From: UKL13-2 sp031414695
Lineage (GTDB): Bacteria; Pseudomonadota; Gammaproteobacteria; Burkholderiales; Usitatibacteraceae
Assembly (NCBI GenBank): GCA_031414695.1
Contig: JANNWG010000057.1
Span: 61,217-125,216 of the forward strand
DNA: 64,000 bases
Direction: 5' to 3'
Position 1 is the first letter of the stretch. Each line of letters begins with the position of its first letter. The position numbers and the translations under genes were made by a program. This document shows, piece by piece, positions 50,695 through 60,094 of the stretch. The notes under the pieces are model-generated. The model searched no databases. It had not been told where the DNA came from and was given only the letters and a program-made list of their open reading frames with translations.

Positions 50695-51450
50695 ATGAAT
50701 TTCTTAGCCTTTGAAACCTCATCCGAAACCGTCTCAGTCGCTGTCTCACGCGATGGTCGTGTGTACGCCCGCAACATTGCAAATGCCGCGCAGCAAAATG
50801 CGGAATTAGCCCTACCCATGATGCATGCGCTGATGCGTGAAGCCGTGCTCACGATGGCCGATATTGATGCGATCGCGTTCGGTCAGGGCCCAGGTTCATT
50901 CACGGGTGTACGTATCGCGTGCGGTCTCGCGCAGGGCTTGGCGTATGGTTTGGGTAAGCGTGTGTGTGGCGTGACCAGCTTACGATTGTTGGCCGAGCAG
51001 GTAACAGCGCAATATGTATTGACTGCCATTGACGCACGCATGGGCGAAATTTACTTGGCCGTGTACAAAAAAAATAACGATGCGCCAACTGGTGTTGAAG
51101 AAATTGCTGCTCCGCAGCTAGTCAAGCCTGCGGCAATGAGAGACATTCTTGACCCTGCGATTGAATACGCGGCCATCGGCAGTGCGTTTGATGCCGAATT
51201 ATTGCGCGCACCAATTCGTGATGCGATTTCAGACTCAACTATCAACATAACCCACGGCGCATTTCCGCGTGCCGCTGATTTGATTGCCATTGCAATGCGA
51301 CAATTTAATGCGCGTGGGCTTGATTCGTTTTTAGCCCCTGAAGAGGCTGCGCCAATATATTTACGTAACAATGTGGCGATGACGATTGCAGAGCGCGCCC
51401 AATTTCATGCGGATAAAAAATCCCAACTTCTTGATATTGTGGCCGCATGA
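50695..51450 (+). CDS. tsaB: tRNA N6-threonylcarbamoyladenosine biosynthesis protein TsaB
   Basis: 251 aa. ASKHA-type fold starting FLAFETSSETVSVAVS, with GQGPGSFTGVRIACGLAQGL, the TsaB signature. TsaB pairs with TsaD and TsaE to install t6A37 in ANN-decoding tRNAs. No Shine-Dalgarno is visible ahead of the ATG; see the -10 element just upstream. The stop overlaps the rimI start (ATGA), and tsaB-rimI-udg order is common in Betaproteobacteria. Confidence 0.95.
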   Translation: MNFLAFETSSETVSVAVSRDGRVYARNIANAAQQNAELALPMMHALMREAVLTMADIDAIAFGQGPGSFTGVRIACGLAQGLAYGLGKRVCGVTSLRLLAEQVTAQYVLTAIDARMGEIYLAVYKKNNDAPTGVEEIAAPQLVKPAAMRDILDPAIEYAAIGSAFDAELLRAPIRDAISDSTINITHGAFPRAADLIAIAMRQFNARGLDSFLAPEEAAPIYLRNNVAMTIAERAQFHADKKSQLLDIVAA

Positions 51451-51965
51451 GCGCAGTACTCAAAAATAATCGCGAAGTTGATCTAACCTATCGGCCGCTG
51501 ACCGAAGCTGACTTGCCGCGCGTCGTCGAAATCGAGCATAGCGCGTATGTGTTTCCATGGACATTTGGTAACTTTCGCGATTCACTTTACTCAGGCTACA
51601 TATGTACTGGTGTCTGGTGTGAGTCTCGACTGATTGGCTACACCATCATCATGCCTGCATTAGAAGAAGCGCATTTACTTAATATCGCTGTTGAAAGTGG
51701 ATGGCAGGAGCAGGGCATTGGCACCCGCGTACTGACTGATTTGATTGCGCGCGCCAAAGCGACCAATTGTGAAGTGATTTACCTTGAAGTGCGGCCATCC
51801 AATATCGCTGCGCTGAGATTGTATGAGCGCTTTCATTTTAAGCAACTTGGTTTACGCCGTGATTATTATCCTGCTGTAACTGGGCGTGAAGACGCTTTCT
51901 TTTTAGGGCTAAATATTAAGTCGCCGTTACTGATTAACGTGAACGAAACTAACGATGCGTCTTGA
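51447..51965 (+). CDS. rimI: Ribosomal protein uS18 N-alpha-acetyltransferase RimI
   Basis: 172 aa GNAT acetyltransferase: YRPLTEADLPRVVEIEHSAY, the FPWTFGNFRDSL segment typical of RimI, acetyl-CoA-binding QEQGIGTRVL, and LEVRPSNIAALRLYERFHF. It acetylates the N-terminal Ala of S18. Overlaps tsaB by 4 nt and the DNA glycosylase gene by 11 nt, indicating translational coupling. Confidence 0.93.
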   Translation: MSAVLKNNREVDLTYRPLTEADLPRVVEIEHSAYVFPWTFGNFRDSLYSGYICTGVWCESRLIGYTIIMPALEEAHLLNIAVESGWQEQGIGTRVLTDLIARAKATNCEVIYLEVRPSNIAALRLYERFHFKQLGLRRDYYPAVTGREDAFFLGLNIKSPLLINVNETNDAS

Positions 51966-52779
51966 TAAAGATTATTTAATGGAGTTGGAGCTGGATTCGC
52001 ATTTTGCGATGCGCGAGTCGATGCATGAGGCCGTAACCTCTACCAACAATGCGAATGCACCAGTAGCAACGCCAAAGGCAAAAGTTGCTACAGCGGCTGC
52101 CGCGATTGCACGTCCAACGCCGCAAATTATTGCCAAAGCTCCCACCGCACCGCCCGCCGCACCGCCCATCGTCATTGACCCTGCGCGCGCTGGTTCGATT
52201 GCCACATTAGCGTTCAGCGATTTATCAAACAATGCCAATGCCTGTAAAGCCTGTGGACTTTGCAAACAACGTAAACAAGCCGTTGTTGGCTCTGGCAGTA
52301 CGAATGCGCCTTGGCTGTTTGTGGGTGAAGCGCCAGGTACAGAAGAAGACGACACAGGTGAGCCATTTGTCGGTCAAGCGGGTAAGTTGCTCGACGCGAT
52401 GATAATTTCGCTTGGACTAAAACGCGGCACAGATGTATATCTAACCAATGTTGTTAAGTGCCGTCCGCCGGGTAATAGGCCGCCTCAGGTTGATGAAATC
52501 AACAGCTGCGCGCCGTATTTAGATCGCCAAATTGATTTGCTCCAGCCAAAAATGATTCTTGCCTTGGGCAAAACGGCAATCGCTCGACTCACAGGCTCTG
52601 AGGAAAGCTTAAATAATCTACGTGGACGAGTGCATACCTATCGTGGCATACCGGTTGTGGCGACTTTTCACCCATCTTATTTGCTTCTGCGCTTGCCAGA
52701 AAAATTAAAGGCGTGGGAAGACTTGACCTTTGCGCGCCGCGAATTTAATAAACGAATATTGGCAACAGCAACCTTGTAA
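51955..52779 (+). CDS. Family 4 (Fe-S) uracil-DNA glycosylase
   Basis: 274 aa. The first 85 residues are an Ala/Pro-rich linker (PTAPPAAPPIV). The catalytic part has Cys ligands in NACKACGLCKQRKQAVVGSG, motif GEAPGTEEDDTGEPFVGQAG, a further Cys in NVVKCRPPGNRPP, and the His motif TFHPSYLL. Family 4 enzymes use a [4Fe-4S] cluster and remove uracil from DNA. The start overlaps rimI by 11 nt. Confidence 0.93.
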   Translation: MRLDKDYLMELELDSHFAMRESMHEAVTSTNNANAPVATPKAKVATAAAAIARPTPQIIAKAPTAPPAAPPIVIDPARAGSIATLAFSDLSNNANACKACGLCKQRKQAVVGSGSTNAPWLFVGEAPGTEEDDTGEPFVGQAGKLLDAMIISLGLKRGTDVYLTNVVKCRPPGNRPPQVDEINSCAPYLDRQIDLLQPKMILALGKTAIARLTGSEESLNNLRGRVHTYRGIPVVATFHPSYLLLRLPEKLKAWEDLTFARREFNKRILATATL

Positions 52780-52832
52780 ACTTCCGAATTGACCTAATAT
52801 CAACAGTTTCTAACCTCATCGAAGGAAATCAC

Positions 52833-53471
52833 ATGCGTAAACTTATTGCCTTATTTGGATTAACCGCACTACTCACGCTTTCTGGCTGCGGCTATAACGA
52901 TTTTCAAACAAAAGACGAAGTGGTCAAACAGTCATGGGCTGAAGTATTAAACCAATATCAGCGCCGCGCGGATTTGATCCCGAATATTGTGGCGACTGTA
53001 CAAGGCTTTGCGAGCCAAGAAAAAGACGTGCTACTTGGCGTTACGCAAGCAAGATCGCAAGTTGGTCAGATGAAACTTGATGCGAGTGCATTGAATAATC
53101 CGCAAGCGATGCAAAACTTTCAAAAAGCACAAGGTGAATTAACATCTGCATTGTCTCGCTTGCTGGTGGTGTCTGAAAATTATCCGCAGTTAAAATCGGA
53201 TGCCGTATTTCGTGACCTCACATCACAACTAGAAGGCACAGAAAACCGCATCACAGTAGCGCGTAAACGTTTTACTGAAAATGTAGCGGCTTACAATATT
53301 CTGACGCGTCAATTTCCGAGCAACATCACCGCGATGATATTTGGCTACAAACTTAAAGAACAATTCACGGTGGAAAATGAGAAGGCAATTTCAGTTGCGC
53401 CTAAAGTAAATTTTGGTGCACCAGCCGCTCCTGCCCCAGCAACTGCCCCAGCACCAGCACCAGCAAAGTAG
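52833..53471 (+). CDS. lemA: LemA family lipoprotein
   Basis: 212 aa. Signal with lipobox LSGCGY. LemA helical domain: VVKQSWAEVLNQYQRRADLI, PNIVATVQGFASQEKDVL, VARKRFTENVAAYN, RQFPSNITAMIFGYK. A low-complexity Ala/Pro tail ends the protein. LemA is commonly encoded with TPM-domain proteins, as here; its molecular role is not settled. Confidence 0.93.
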   Translation: MRKLIALFGLTALLTLSGCGYNDFQTKDEVVKQSWAEVLNQYQRRADLIPNIVATVQGFASQEKDVLLGVTQARSQVGQMKLDASALNNPQAMQNFQKAQGELTSALSRLLVVSENYPQLKSDAVFRDLTSQLEGTENRITVARKRFTENVAAYNILTRQFPSNITAMIFGYKLKEQFTVENEKAISVAPKVNFGAPAAPAPATAPAPAPAK

Positions 53472-53480
53472 GCGTTGCAT

Positions 53481-54422
53481 ATGTCAACCTTAGCCCCGCG
53501 CATCATCATTCGCGGGGCTTCATTTTGGTCACAATTTGTGATGAGCGCACTTGTTGCGCTTGTCTCACTCTGTGCGCTTAGCCCCTTCATATCGAGCGCT
53601 GCTGAGGGGGATCTAATCGCAATACCAAAATTGGACAAGCGTGTCACAGACACCACTGCCACTTTGTCGGCAGCAGATGAAGAAAAAATCAGCGCAACTA
53701 TCCGTGCGTTTGAAGCAAAAAAAGGTGGCCAGATTGCCGTGCTCATAGTTGCTAGCACTGCACCAGAGGCGATATTTGATTACGCATTGCGTGTGGGTGA
53801 GGCATGGAAACTCGGACGCAAAGGCGTTGACGACGGCGTATTGTTCGTTATTGCTAAAGATGATCGCAAAATGCAAATATTGACCGGCCCTGCTGTGCAG
53901 GGCGTGCTCACAGATGTCGTCTCCCGACGCATCATCGCAGAGGTAGTCGCACCACGCTTTCGCGAAGGTAATTTTGCAGGCGGTATTTTTGATGGCGTTG
54001 AAAAAATCGCAAGCGTGATTGATGGCGAAGCACTGCCGCCGCCACCGCAAAAACGTAAAGCCTCATCTTCACAAAGCGGAAGCAGTAGTAACTTTTTATT
54101 CTTGGCAGTTTTCGCCACGTTTTTTATCGCCCCGATGCTGCGGGCGATGATGGGGCGCTTTATGGGCGCTAGTGCCACTGCGGGTATTACGGGTGCCGCC
54201 GCATGGTGGATAGCGGGTGGCTTATTGTTCCCAATTATTGCGTGCATTATTGTATTTGTTGTTTCCCTACTCTACGGCATGGGTGGTGGCTCACGAGGCG
54301 GCGGCGGAGGCTGGGTTGGTGGCGGTGGTTGGGGTGGCGGGAGCAGTGGTGGCGGTGGAGGCGATAGTTTTTCTGGCGGGGGCGGCGGCTTTGATGGCGG
54401 CGGCGCATCGGGAGATTGGTGA
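53481..54422 (+). CDS. TPM-domain membrane protein with Gly-rich tail (YgcG type)
   Basis: 313 aa from the ATG at 53481 (a TTG at 53475 is in frame). Signal peptide in the first 40 residues, TPM domain about 45-180 (RVTDTTATLSAADEEKISAT, DYALRVGEAWKLGRKGVDDG, FREGNFAGGIFDGVEKI), two membrane helices about 205-275, and a Gly/Ser-rich C-terminus (GGGGGW, GGGSSGGGGGDSFSGGG). TPM domains occur in membrane-quality and photosystem-repair proteins; the biochemical role here is unknown. Stop and next start overlap (TGATG). Confidence 0.9.
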   Translation: MSTLAPRIIIRGASFWSQFVMSALVALVSLCALSPFISSAAEGDLIAIPKLDKRVTDTTATLSAADEEKISATIRAFEAKKGGQIAVLIVASTAPEAIFDYALRVGEAWKLGRKGVDDGVLFVIAKDDRKMQILTGPAVQGVLTDVVSRRIIAEVVAPRFREGNFAGGIFDGVEKIASVIDGEALPPPPQKRKASSSQSGSSSNFLFLAVFATFFIAPMLRAMMGRFMGASATAGITGAAAWWIAGGLLFPIIACIIVFVVSLLYGMGGGSRGGGGGWVGGGGWGGGSSGGGGGDSFSGGGGGFDGGGASGDW

Positions 54423-54922
54423 TGACTTTTCTTAAACGTTTTTTTCGCCATGTATGGATATCGCCTATTCAAGTTAAACGCGCCTACCCACAGGCCACGC
54501 TTAACGCGATTGAGCAAGCCGTCGCAAAATCTGAGAAAAATCATCGCGGACAAGTACGCTTTGTGGTTGAGGCTGAACTAACCACGGGGCAACTCTGGGC
54601 AGGCATCAGTGCGCGTCAGCGCGCAGTCGATGTTTTCTCTGCTATGCGTGTCTGGGATACGGCTGAAAATAACGGTGTACTCGTTTATGTGTTGCTTGCT
54701 GATCGTAAAGTCGAGATTGTTGCCGACCGAGGCATACAACAACACGTAGGCGATGAACGCTGGCGCGCCATTTGTAAAGAGCTAGAGCTGCATTACCGCA
54801 AACGGGACTTTGCGACTGGCAGCGTGACCGCAATAGAAAAAATCAGCGCAGAATTAACGCATTATTTTCCGGCTAGTGGCGAAACAAAGAACGAGCAGTG
54901 TGACAAGCCAATATTGATTTAG
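54422..54922 (+). CDS. Second TPM-domain protein
   Basis: 166 aa, ATG overlapping the previous stop. TPM-domain pattern: TLNAIEQAVAKSEKNHRGQV, WDTAENNGVLVYVLLADRKV, EIVADRGIQQHVGDERW, RDFATGSVTAIEKI. No signal peptide and no clear membrane helix, so it probably acts at the cytoplasmic side or in complex with the preceding TPM protein. Forms a lemA-TPM-TPM unit. Confidence 0.88.
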   Translation: MTFLKRFFRHVWISPIQVKRAYPQATLNAIEQAVAKSEKNHRGQVRFVVEAELTTGQLWAGISARQRAVDVFSAMRVWDTAENNGVLVYVLLADRKVEIVADRGIQQHVGDERWRAICKELELHYRKRDFATGSVTAIEKISAELTHYFPASGETKNEQCDKPILI

Positions 54923-54929
54923 TGGTTAT

Positions 54930-56147
54930 ATGAAATTACCACTTTGTATGTCGCACTGCTGTCGCAAATTTTTCGCACCCTTATGCGTGGCATTTATATT
55001 ATCGGCATGTGCCACATCATCACATACTGAAAATACGCCATCGCTAAATTTACAACGCATTGACGCGACCGTTAAGTCGGCGATGGAAGCAACTGGTGCG
55101 AAAGCACTTGCTGTTGCGGTGATTGACGATGGTCAAGTGGTGTTTACAAAAGCCTATGGTGTCCGAAATGATGCAAATGACCCATTAGAAATCGACACGG
55201 TAATGTATGGCGCTTCGCTGACTAAATCAGCTTTTGCGTATCTCGTGATGCAGTTAGTCGATGAAGGGCGTCTTGATTTAGATAAGCCGATTGACGCTTA
55301 TTTGCCGATGCCACTATCTAGTTATTCTACAGAGGCAGATGCACGCGCTTATGCCCCTTGGGCGAATCTTTTGGGTGATGAACGCTGGCGCAAAATCACG
55401 CCGCGAATTTTGTTGACACACAGTGCAGGATTTGCCAATTTTCATTTTGTTGAGCCTGACGGAAAATTGCGGCTCCATTTTGAGCCCGGCACGCGCTACG
55501 CTTACTCTGGCGCGGGCATCATGCTCATGCAGTTTGTGTTGGAGCGTGGGCTAGGCATTGATGTTGGCCTTGAGATGCAGCGCCGTATATTTGAGCCAAA
55601 TGATATGAGGCGCACAAGCCTTAAATGGCGCGCTGACTTTAGACCTAATCTGGCCGATGGCTTTGATAAAAACGGTAAGCCCGTACCGCATGATGAGCGT
55701 AGCCGCGTGCGAACAGCGGGCTCTATGGACACAACCATTGGCGACATCGCAAAATTTGCGGCGAGCTATATTCGTGGCGATGGCCTGCGACCTATGACAC
55801 GTGCAGAGATGGTGCGCCCGCAGCTAGCGATTAAAACACTGACGCAATTTCCGTCGTTGCAGTTACCGCAGACAACGCAACCTTTTGCGATGCTATCCGC
55901 AGCGCTTGGCGTCATTGCGTACAGCGGGCCGCAAAGTGCAGCCTTTTTCAAAGGCGGTCATAACGACACCACTGGCAACACATGGGTTTGTGTTGAGGCG
56001 CGTAAGCGTTGCGTTGTATTGTTGGCTAATGATGTTCGTGCTGAACCAGCTTTTCCGGCGATGATCCGTTCAATCCTGGGCGAGACGGGTTTGCCTTGGG
56101 GTTGGGAGTACGGCGAAATGCAGTTTTGGAAAGGGCCGAGTGAATAA
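54930..56147 (+). CDS. Serine hydrolase, class C beta-lactamase-related lipoprotein
   Basis: 405 aa. Signal with lipobox ending LSACAT (Cys27). Beta-lactamase/DD-peptidase fold: SxxK as SLTK (Ser96, Lys99), the second motif as YAYSGAG in place of Tyr-x-Asn, and a C-terminal region with KGGHNDTTGN. Such proteins may be esterases, peptidases or lactamases; the YSG motif favours an esterase/peptidase over a true lactamase. It follows the TPM gene by 7 bp. Confidence 0.87.
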   Translation: MKLPLCMSHCCRKFFAPLCVAFILSACATSSHTENTPSLNLQRIDATVKSAMEATGAKALAVAVIDDGQVVFTKAYGVRNDANDPLEIDTVMYGASLTKSAFAYLVMQLVDEGRLDLDKPIDAYLPMPLSSYSTEADARAYAPWANLLGDERWRKITPRILLTHSAGFANFHFVEPDGKLRLHFEPGTRYAYSGAGIMLMQFVLERGLGIDVGLEMQRRIFEPNDMRRTSLKWRADFRPNLADGFDKNGKPVPHDERSRVRTAGSMDTTIGDIAKFAASYIRGDGLRPMTRAEMVRPQLAIKTLTQFPSLQLPQTTQPFAMLSAALGVIAYSGPQSAAFFKGGHNDTTGNTWVCVEARKRCVVLLANDVRAEPAFPAMIRSILGETGLPWGWEYGEMQFWKGPSE

Positions 56148-56177
56148 AAAACTATTCGCTGAATTGCGAAGATAAAA

Positions 56178-56205
56178 CTAAAAGGGCGCTGATGCGCCCT
56201 TTTAG
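56178..56205. terminator. Bidirectional Rho-independent terminator
   Basis: CTAAAAGGGCGC (56178-56189) pairs perfectly with GCGCCCTTTTAG (56194-56205) around TGAT, between the convergent serine hydrolase and PsiF-like genes. Confidence 0.9.
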
Positions 56206-56222
56206 TAGTTCGATATCGCCAA

Positions 56223-56414
56223 TTAAACTGCCTTTTTCTTCAGGCACTCTTTCATGAATGCTTTGCGTTCAGCGCCTTTTAGTGTTTTTTCCTTTGCTTC
56301 GACATTGCATTTTTTCATTTTGTTATTTTGCGGGGAGGGCTTTTTTTCTTCAGCATATGCCGTGCCGAATGCAAGCGGTAACGTAATGAGAAGTGCTAGT
56401 GCTAATTTTTTCAT
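56223..56414 (-). CDS. PsiF-repeat family small exported protein
   Basis: 63 aa. Signal peptide MKKLALALLITLPLAFGTAYA, then a single PsiF-type repeat: KMKKCNVEAKEKTLKGAERK followed by AFMKECLKKK, with two Cys flanking the KGxERKAFM core. In E. coli psiF is phosphate-starvation inducible; here regulation cannot be seen. Function unknown. Confidence 0.88.
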   Translation of the reverse strand: MKKLALALLITLPLAFGTAYAEEKKPSPQNNKMKKCNVEAKEKTLKGAERKAFMKECLKKKAV

Positions 56415-56497
56415 GTTGGCTTCCTTTTTATGAGTGTTGATGATTGTATGTTTTGTCGCATATTAAATAACGGGAGTTAGCTAACTTAGTTGACTGG

Positions 56498-58585
56498 CTA
56501 CAACGCGCTGACATTAACAGGCGCGCCATTTAGCACTGCATTGCCTGAGACAACGTCGATTAAATAATCATCGGTTAAGTCGTTCGTGCTGACGCCCGCA
56601 TGTTGCTGCGCGATTTGCAATTTGACGCCATCGCGCTGGTGGCCGAAACCATGTGGCAGTGAGACCACGCCTGGCATGATGTGGTTTGAGGATTCCACTT
56701 CAATTGTCACTTCACCCACACGCGTGGAGACGTTCACCATGGATTGATTTTGAATGTTTCGTGCCGCCATATCAGTTGGATGCATGAGCAATTGATGGCG
56801 CGGTTTGCCTTTTACGAGGCGGTGCGAATTATGCATCCACGAATTATTACTACGCACGTGGCGTCGGCCGATGAGCGATAGCGCTGAAGTTGCGCCTACC
56901 TTAATTGCCTCACGTAAGCGCGGTATATCAGCAAGTATCGCGTTAGGCGCGCAGTGGATTTTTTTATCAGCGGTTTCGAGACGTTCAAATAGCGATGGCC
57001 GTAGCGCGCCTAAATCAATGCCATGTTCTGCGGTTTGCAAGGCTGTCATTGTAATGTTTTCGTTGAATGGGCTGTACTTGATCGCTGCGGCGATAATATC
57101 GTGCACCATTGGTGGCGCTACATATTCGCGGCCAAGTTTGGCGGCGAGTCGTGTGCCGATGCCCGCAAATATTTCCCAGTCGTAGCGCTCACTATCAGGT
57201 CTTGGCCAAATCGCATTGTTAATGCGTGTGGTATTGCGAATAGCGAATGCATTAAACACAGAATCATAGTGATCATGATTGAGTGCGGACGTTGGTGGCA
57301 AGATTAAGTCAGCGTGGCGAGTGGTTTCGTTAATAAAAATATCGACTGACAGCATAAAGTCTAAATTACTTAATGCTAAATCAAGCTGATTGCCATTGGG
57401 TGTGGATAGTACAGGGTTGCCAGCAATACTCACAAGTGCGCGCACTTGGCCTTGGCCTTCGGTTAACATTTCTTCAGCCATTGTTGCTACTGGTAATTCA
57501 CCATTTGTCTCGGCTAAGCCGCGCACGCGCGAATGCCAGCGCGCGTGGCCGCCTGCTCGCGTACCTGCACCAGTGATAGGCATAAGCGGCGTGGTCACTA
57601 AAGCACCACCGACACGATCTAGGTTACCGCTAACGATATTAATAAGGTAAATCAGCCATTGGTTGAGACTTCCAAATGCTTGCGTCGTTGTGCCCATACG
57701 GCCGTAGCATACAGCTGACTTTGCCGTGACAAAATCACTCGCAATACGCTCGATGGTAGCAGCGTCAATGCCAACAAATTCGGCGACTGTTGCAGGAGTG
57801 AAATCAGCAATTGCCGCAAGCGCACTTTCTAGGCCAAGCAATCTATCGTCGGCAATTTTTTTATTGGTAACGATGGTGTTAAGGATGGCAGCTAAAAATG
57901 CAGCGTCGCAGCCGGGGCGGATGAAATGGTGCTCACTCGCCACCTCAGCCGTTTCAGTTAAGCGCGGATCAATGACGATAACCTTGCCGCCACGTGATTG
58001 AATCGCTTTTAACCGTTTAGCCACATCGGGTACGGTCATCATGCTGCCGTTAGAAGCAATTGGGTTTGCACCCAAAATTAAAAAATAATCAGTATGGTCA
58101 ATGTCTGGAATCGGTATTAAAAATTGATGACCAAACATAAGGTATGAGACCAACTGCTGCGGCAACTGATCAACCGAGGAGGCTGAATAAATATTTTTTG
58201 AGCGAATCAATTTGGCAATAGGTGGGATATTAATTAGGTGCCCAAAATTATGTACATTTGGGTTGCCCGCATAGAACGCTACTGCATCGTTGCCGTAATC
58301 TTCAATCACCTTCGCAAGTCGATTAGCGGCCAAATCAAACGCGTCGTCCCAAGAGATTGTTTTCCACTCGCCATCAATTTTTTGCACTGGCTGTCGAAGC
58401 CGATCAGGGTCTTCATGAATGTCTTTAAGCGCAACGGCTTTTGGGCAAATATGGCCGCGTGAAAACGGGTCAGCATCATCACCACGAATACGAATAATTT
58501 GCTCACCCGCCAATTCAATTTCAAGCCCGCAAATTGCCTCGCATAAATTACACGCGCGATAAATTGTTTTTGATTCCATATTCAT
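56498..58585 (-). CDS. Molybdopterin-dependent oxidoreductase (formate dehydrogenase/BisC-like)
   Basis: 695 aa from the ATG at 58585 (GGGA 6 nt upstream; an ATG at 58597 is also in frame). The N-terminal [4Fe-4S] motif C-x2-C-x3-C-x26-C is visible (RACNLCEAICGLEI .. HICPKA). Molybdopterin-binding segments: GNPNVHNFGHL, LILGANPIASNGS, VIDPRLTETAE, CYGRMGTTTQ, IAGNPVLSTPN, and the C-terminal dinucleotide-binding domain with MHPTDMAARN and PHGFGHQRDG. No Tat signal, so it is cytoplasmic. Substrate unknown. The ATG lies 1 nt after the mntP stop. Confidence 0.9.
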   Translation of the reverse strand: MNMESKTIYRACNLCEAICGLEIELAGEQIIRIRGDDADPFSRGHICPKAVALKDIHEDPDRLRQPVQKIDGEWKTISWDDAFDLAANRLAKVIEDYGNDAVAFYAGNPNVHNFGHLINIPPIAKLIRSKNIYSASSVDQLPQQLVSYLMFGHQFLIPIPDIDHTDYFLILGANPIASNGSMMTVPDVAKRLKAIQSRGGKVIVIDPRLTETAEVASEHHFIRPGCDAAFLAAILNTIVTNKKIADDRLLGLESALAAIADFTPATVAEFVGIDAATIERIASDFVTAKSAVCYGRMGTTTQAFGSLNQWLIYLINIVSGNLDRVGGALVTTPLMPITGAGTRAGGHARWHSRVRGLAETNGELPVATMAEEMLTEGQGQVRALVSIAGNPVLSTPNGNQLDLALSNLDFMLSVDIFINETTRHADLILPPTSALNHDHYDSVFNAFAIRNTTRINNAIWPRPDSERYDWEIFAGIGTRLAAKLGREYVAPPMVHDIIAAAIKYSPFNENITMTALQTAEHGIDLGALRPSLFERLETADKKIHCAPNAILADIPRLREAIKVGATSALSLIGRRHVRSNNSWMHNSHRLVKGKPRHQLLMHPTDMAARNIQNQSMVNVSTRVGEVTIEVESSNHIMPGVVSLPHGFGHQRDGVKLQIAQQHAGVSTNDLTDDYLIDVVSGNAVLNGAPVNVSAL

Positions 58586-58586
58586 G

Positions 58587-59150
58587 TCACGTCCCATAAA
58601 AAAAATGCGTAATCAAAATTTTGCCGCCAATAACAATCAGCACGACACCACCAAAAATTTCTGCGTGCTTCGCGAAGCGTTTACCTAATTTTGCTGCGAA
58701 CCATACCGCGGGTAAACAAAGCATAAACGTAATGATGCCGATAGTGGCGCAAGTGACAATTAACTCGCTATCAATGAGCGAAAAACTCACGCCCACGGCA
58801 AAGGCATCAATGCTGGTAGCGATGGCTAACGTGAAGAGCTTCTGGGTTTGAAATGGAGAATGCTGTAATTCTTGTATGTCATGACGCGCATCAATGATCA
58901 TATTAATTCCAAGCCCGACGAGTACGATAAAGGCAATCCATACACCCCATGCATTGACCCAATCAGCAATGTGCATGCCGAGCATGAAGCCTAAAAACGG
59001 CATCAGCGCTTGGAATGCACCGAAAAGAAATGCCATTTTCAGCGCGTCGCGCAGACGTAACTGATGTGCTGATAAGCCGCTCGCGATTGACACCGCAACC
59101 GCATCCATCGCTAAGCCAATCGCGGTAAAGACAACGGTTAGCGTCAACAT
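58587..59150 (-). CDS. mntP: Manganese efflux protein MntP
   Basis: 187 aa, six predicted membrane helices in two homologous halves. Conserved acidic pairs lie in AIGLAMDAVAVSIASGL and AIATSIDAFAVGVSFSL, the Asp residues needed for Mn(II) export in MntP. The gene sits between an LD-carboxypeptidase and a molybdoenzyme with gaps of 9 and 1 nt, so it is expressed with them; there is no room for the yybP-ykoY Mn riboswitch often found upstream of mntP. Confidence 0.93.
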   Translation of the reverse strand: MLTLTVVFTAIGLAMDAVAVSIASGLSAHQLRLRDALKMAFLFGAFQALMPFLGFMLGMHIADWVNAWGVWIAFIVLVGLGINMIIDARHDIQELQHSPFQTQKLFTLAIATSIDAFAVGVSFSLIDSELIVTCATIGIITFMLCLPAVWFAAKLGKRFAKHAEIFGGVVLIVIGGKILITHFFYGT

Positions 59151-59159
59151 ATTTTCACT

Positions 59160-60089
59160 TTAGTAAGATAGTGAATAGCCGCCGTTTTTAATTTCAAGAG
59201 TCAAATCTGCGCCATAAGGTAGCGTGAGCTTGCGCTGAACATGACCAAAGGGTAGGTCGACTAAAACTGGAACGGCCAAGAGGGAGCGTAATGTCTTAAT
59301 TACATGCTCAATAGTGTATGGAAAACGATCAGGGTCGTGTTCATAGCCATTGCATACGCCTAAAATAATGGCGCGCTGTGAGGCCAAAATGCCAGCATGA
59401 TAAAGCTGAAACAACATGCGCTCAAGCACGTAGGGTTTTTCACCAATCTCTTCAATAAATAAAATGCCACCCGCAATATCCGGAATAAACCGAGAGCCAC
59501 CAAGGTCACAAATGAGTGAGAGATTAGAGCCCCAGATTGGCCCAGTGATCGTCTGTGGCGAGTAGGGATGCTCTGACGCAATATGTACGAGGACATCGTC
59601 ACCATGAACAACAGGCCAAAAATGCGACTGCATAAATTCACTATCGTCTGTGTTGTCTTCATTAGCAAAATCTGTTGCGACACCTGGGCCAGCAAGCGTG
59701 ATGATATTGCCAAGTGATAGCGCCGCCAAATTAATCGCGGTGAAATCTGAAAAACCGCAGAGGATTTTTTTTTGTTTTGCCACATCCTGCCAATTGATTC
59801 GATGCACGATGCGCGATAGCCCGTAGCCGCCGCGCGACATCATCATCATGTCAATGGTTGGGTCGGCGAGCATGGCATTAAAATCCGCCAACCTAGTGTC
59901 ATCTGGTGCTGAAAAATACTCATGCGCGTCCAATGTATGAGGCGCTAAAACACATCTATAGCCGAGCGCTTCCAGCTTCGCCACACCGCGTGAAACTCTT
60001 ATTGGGTCTGGCGAGCCTGCGGGTGAAAAAATACCTATCTTGCCACCTTGTGGCAGCCGCGCAGGTAAATCAAAGTTTGCCGACCTCAC
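59160..60089 (-). CDS. ldcA: LD-carboxypeptidase (peptidase S66)
   Basis: 309 aa from a GTG at 60089 with GGAAG 8 nt upstream. S66 triad: Ser in CGFSDFTAINLA, Glu in ILFIEEIGEKPY, His in DLPFGHVQRK; MMSRGGYGLSRI is the family's glycine-rich segment. It removes the terminal D-Ala from tetrapeptides during cytoplasmic murein recycling. No signal peptide, as expected. Starts 5 nt after the maeB stop. Confidence 0.92.
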   Translation of the reverse strand: MRSANFDLPARLPQGGKIGIFSPAGSPDPIRVSRGVAKLEALGYRCVLAPHTLDAHEYFSAPDDTRLADFNAMLADPTIDMMMMSRGGYGLSRIVHRINWQDVAKQKKILCGFSDFTAINLAALSLGNIITLAGPGVATDFANEDNTDDSEFMQSHFWPVVHGDDVLVHIASEHPYSPQTITGPIWGSNLSLICDLGGSRFIPDIAGGILFIEEIGEKPYVLERMLFQLYHAGILASQRAIILGVCNGYEHDPDRFPYTIEHVIKTLRSLLAVPVLVDLPFGHVQRKLTLPYGADLTLEIKNGGYSLSY

Positions 60090-60094
60090 AATTA

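Noticed and set aside
58587..59160. yybP-ykoY manganese riboswitch for mntP
   Set aside because: Only 9 bp separate mntP from the upstream gene; there is no leader in which it could lie.
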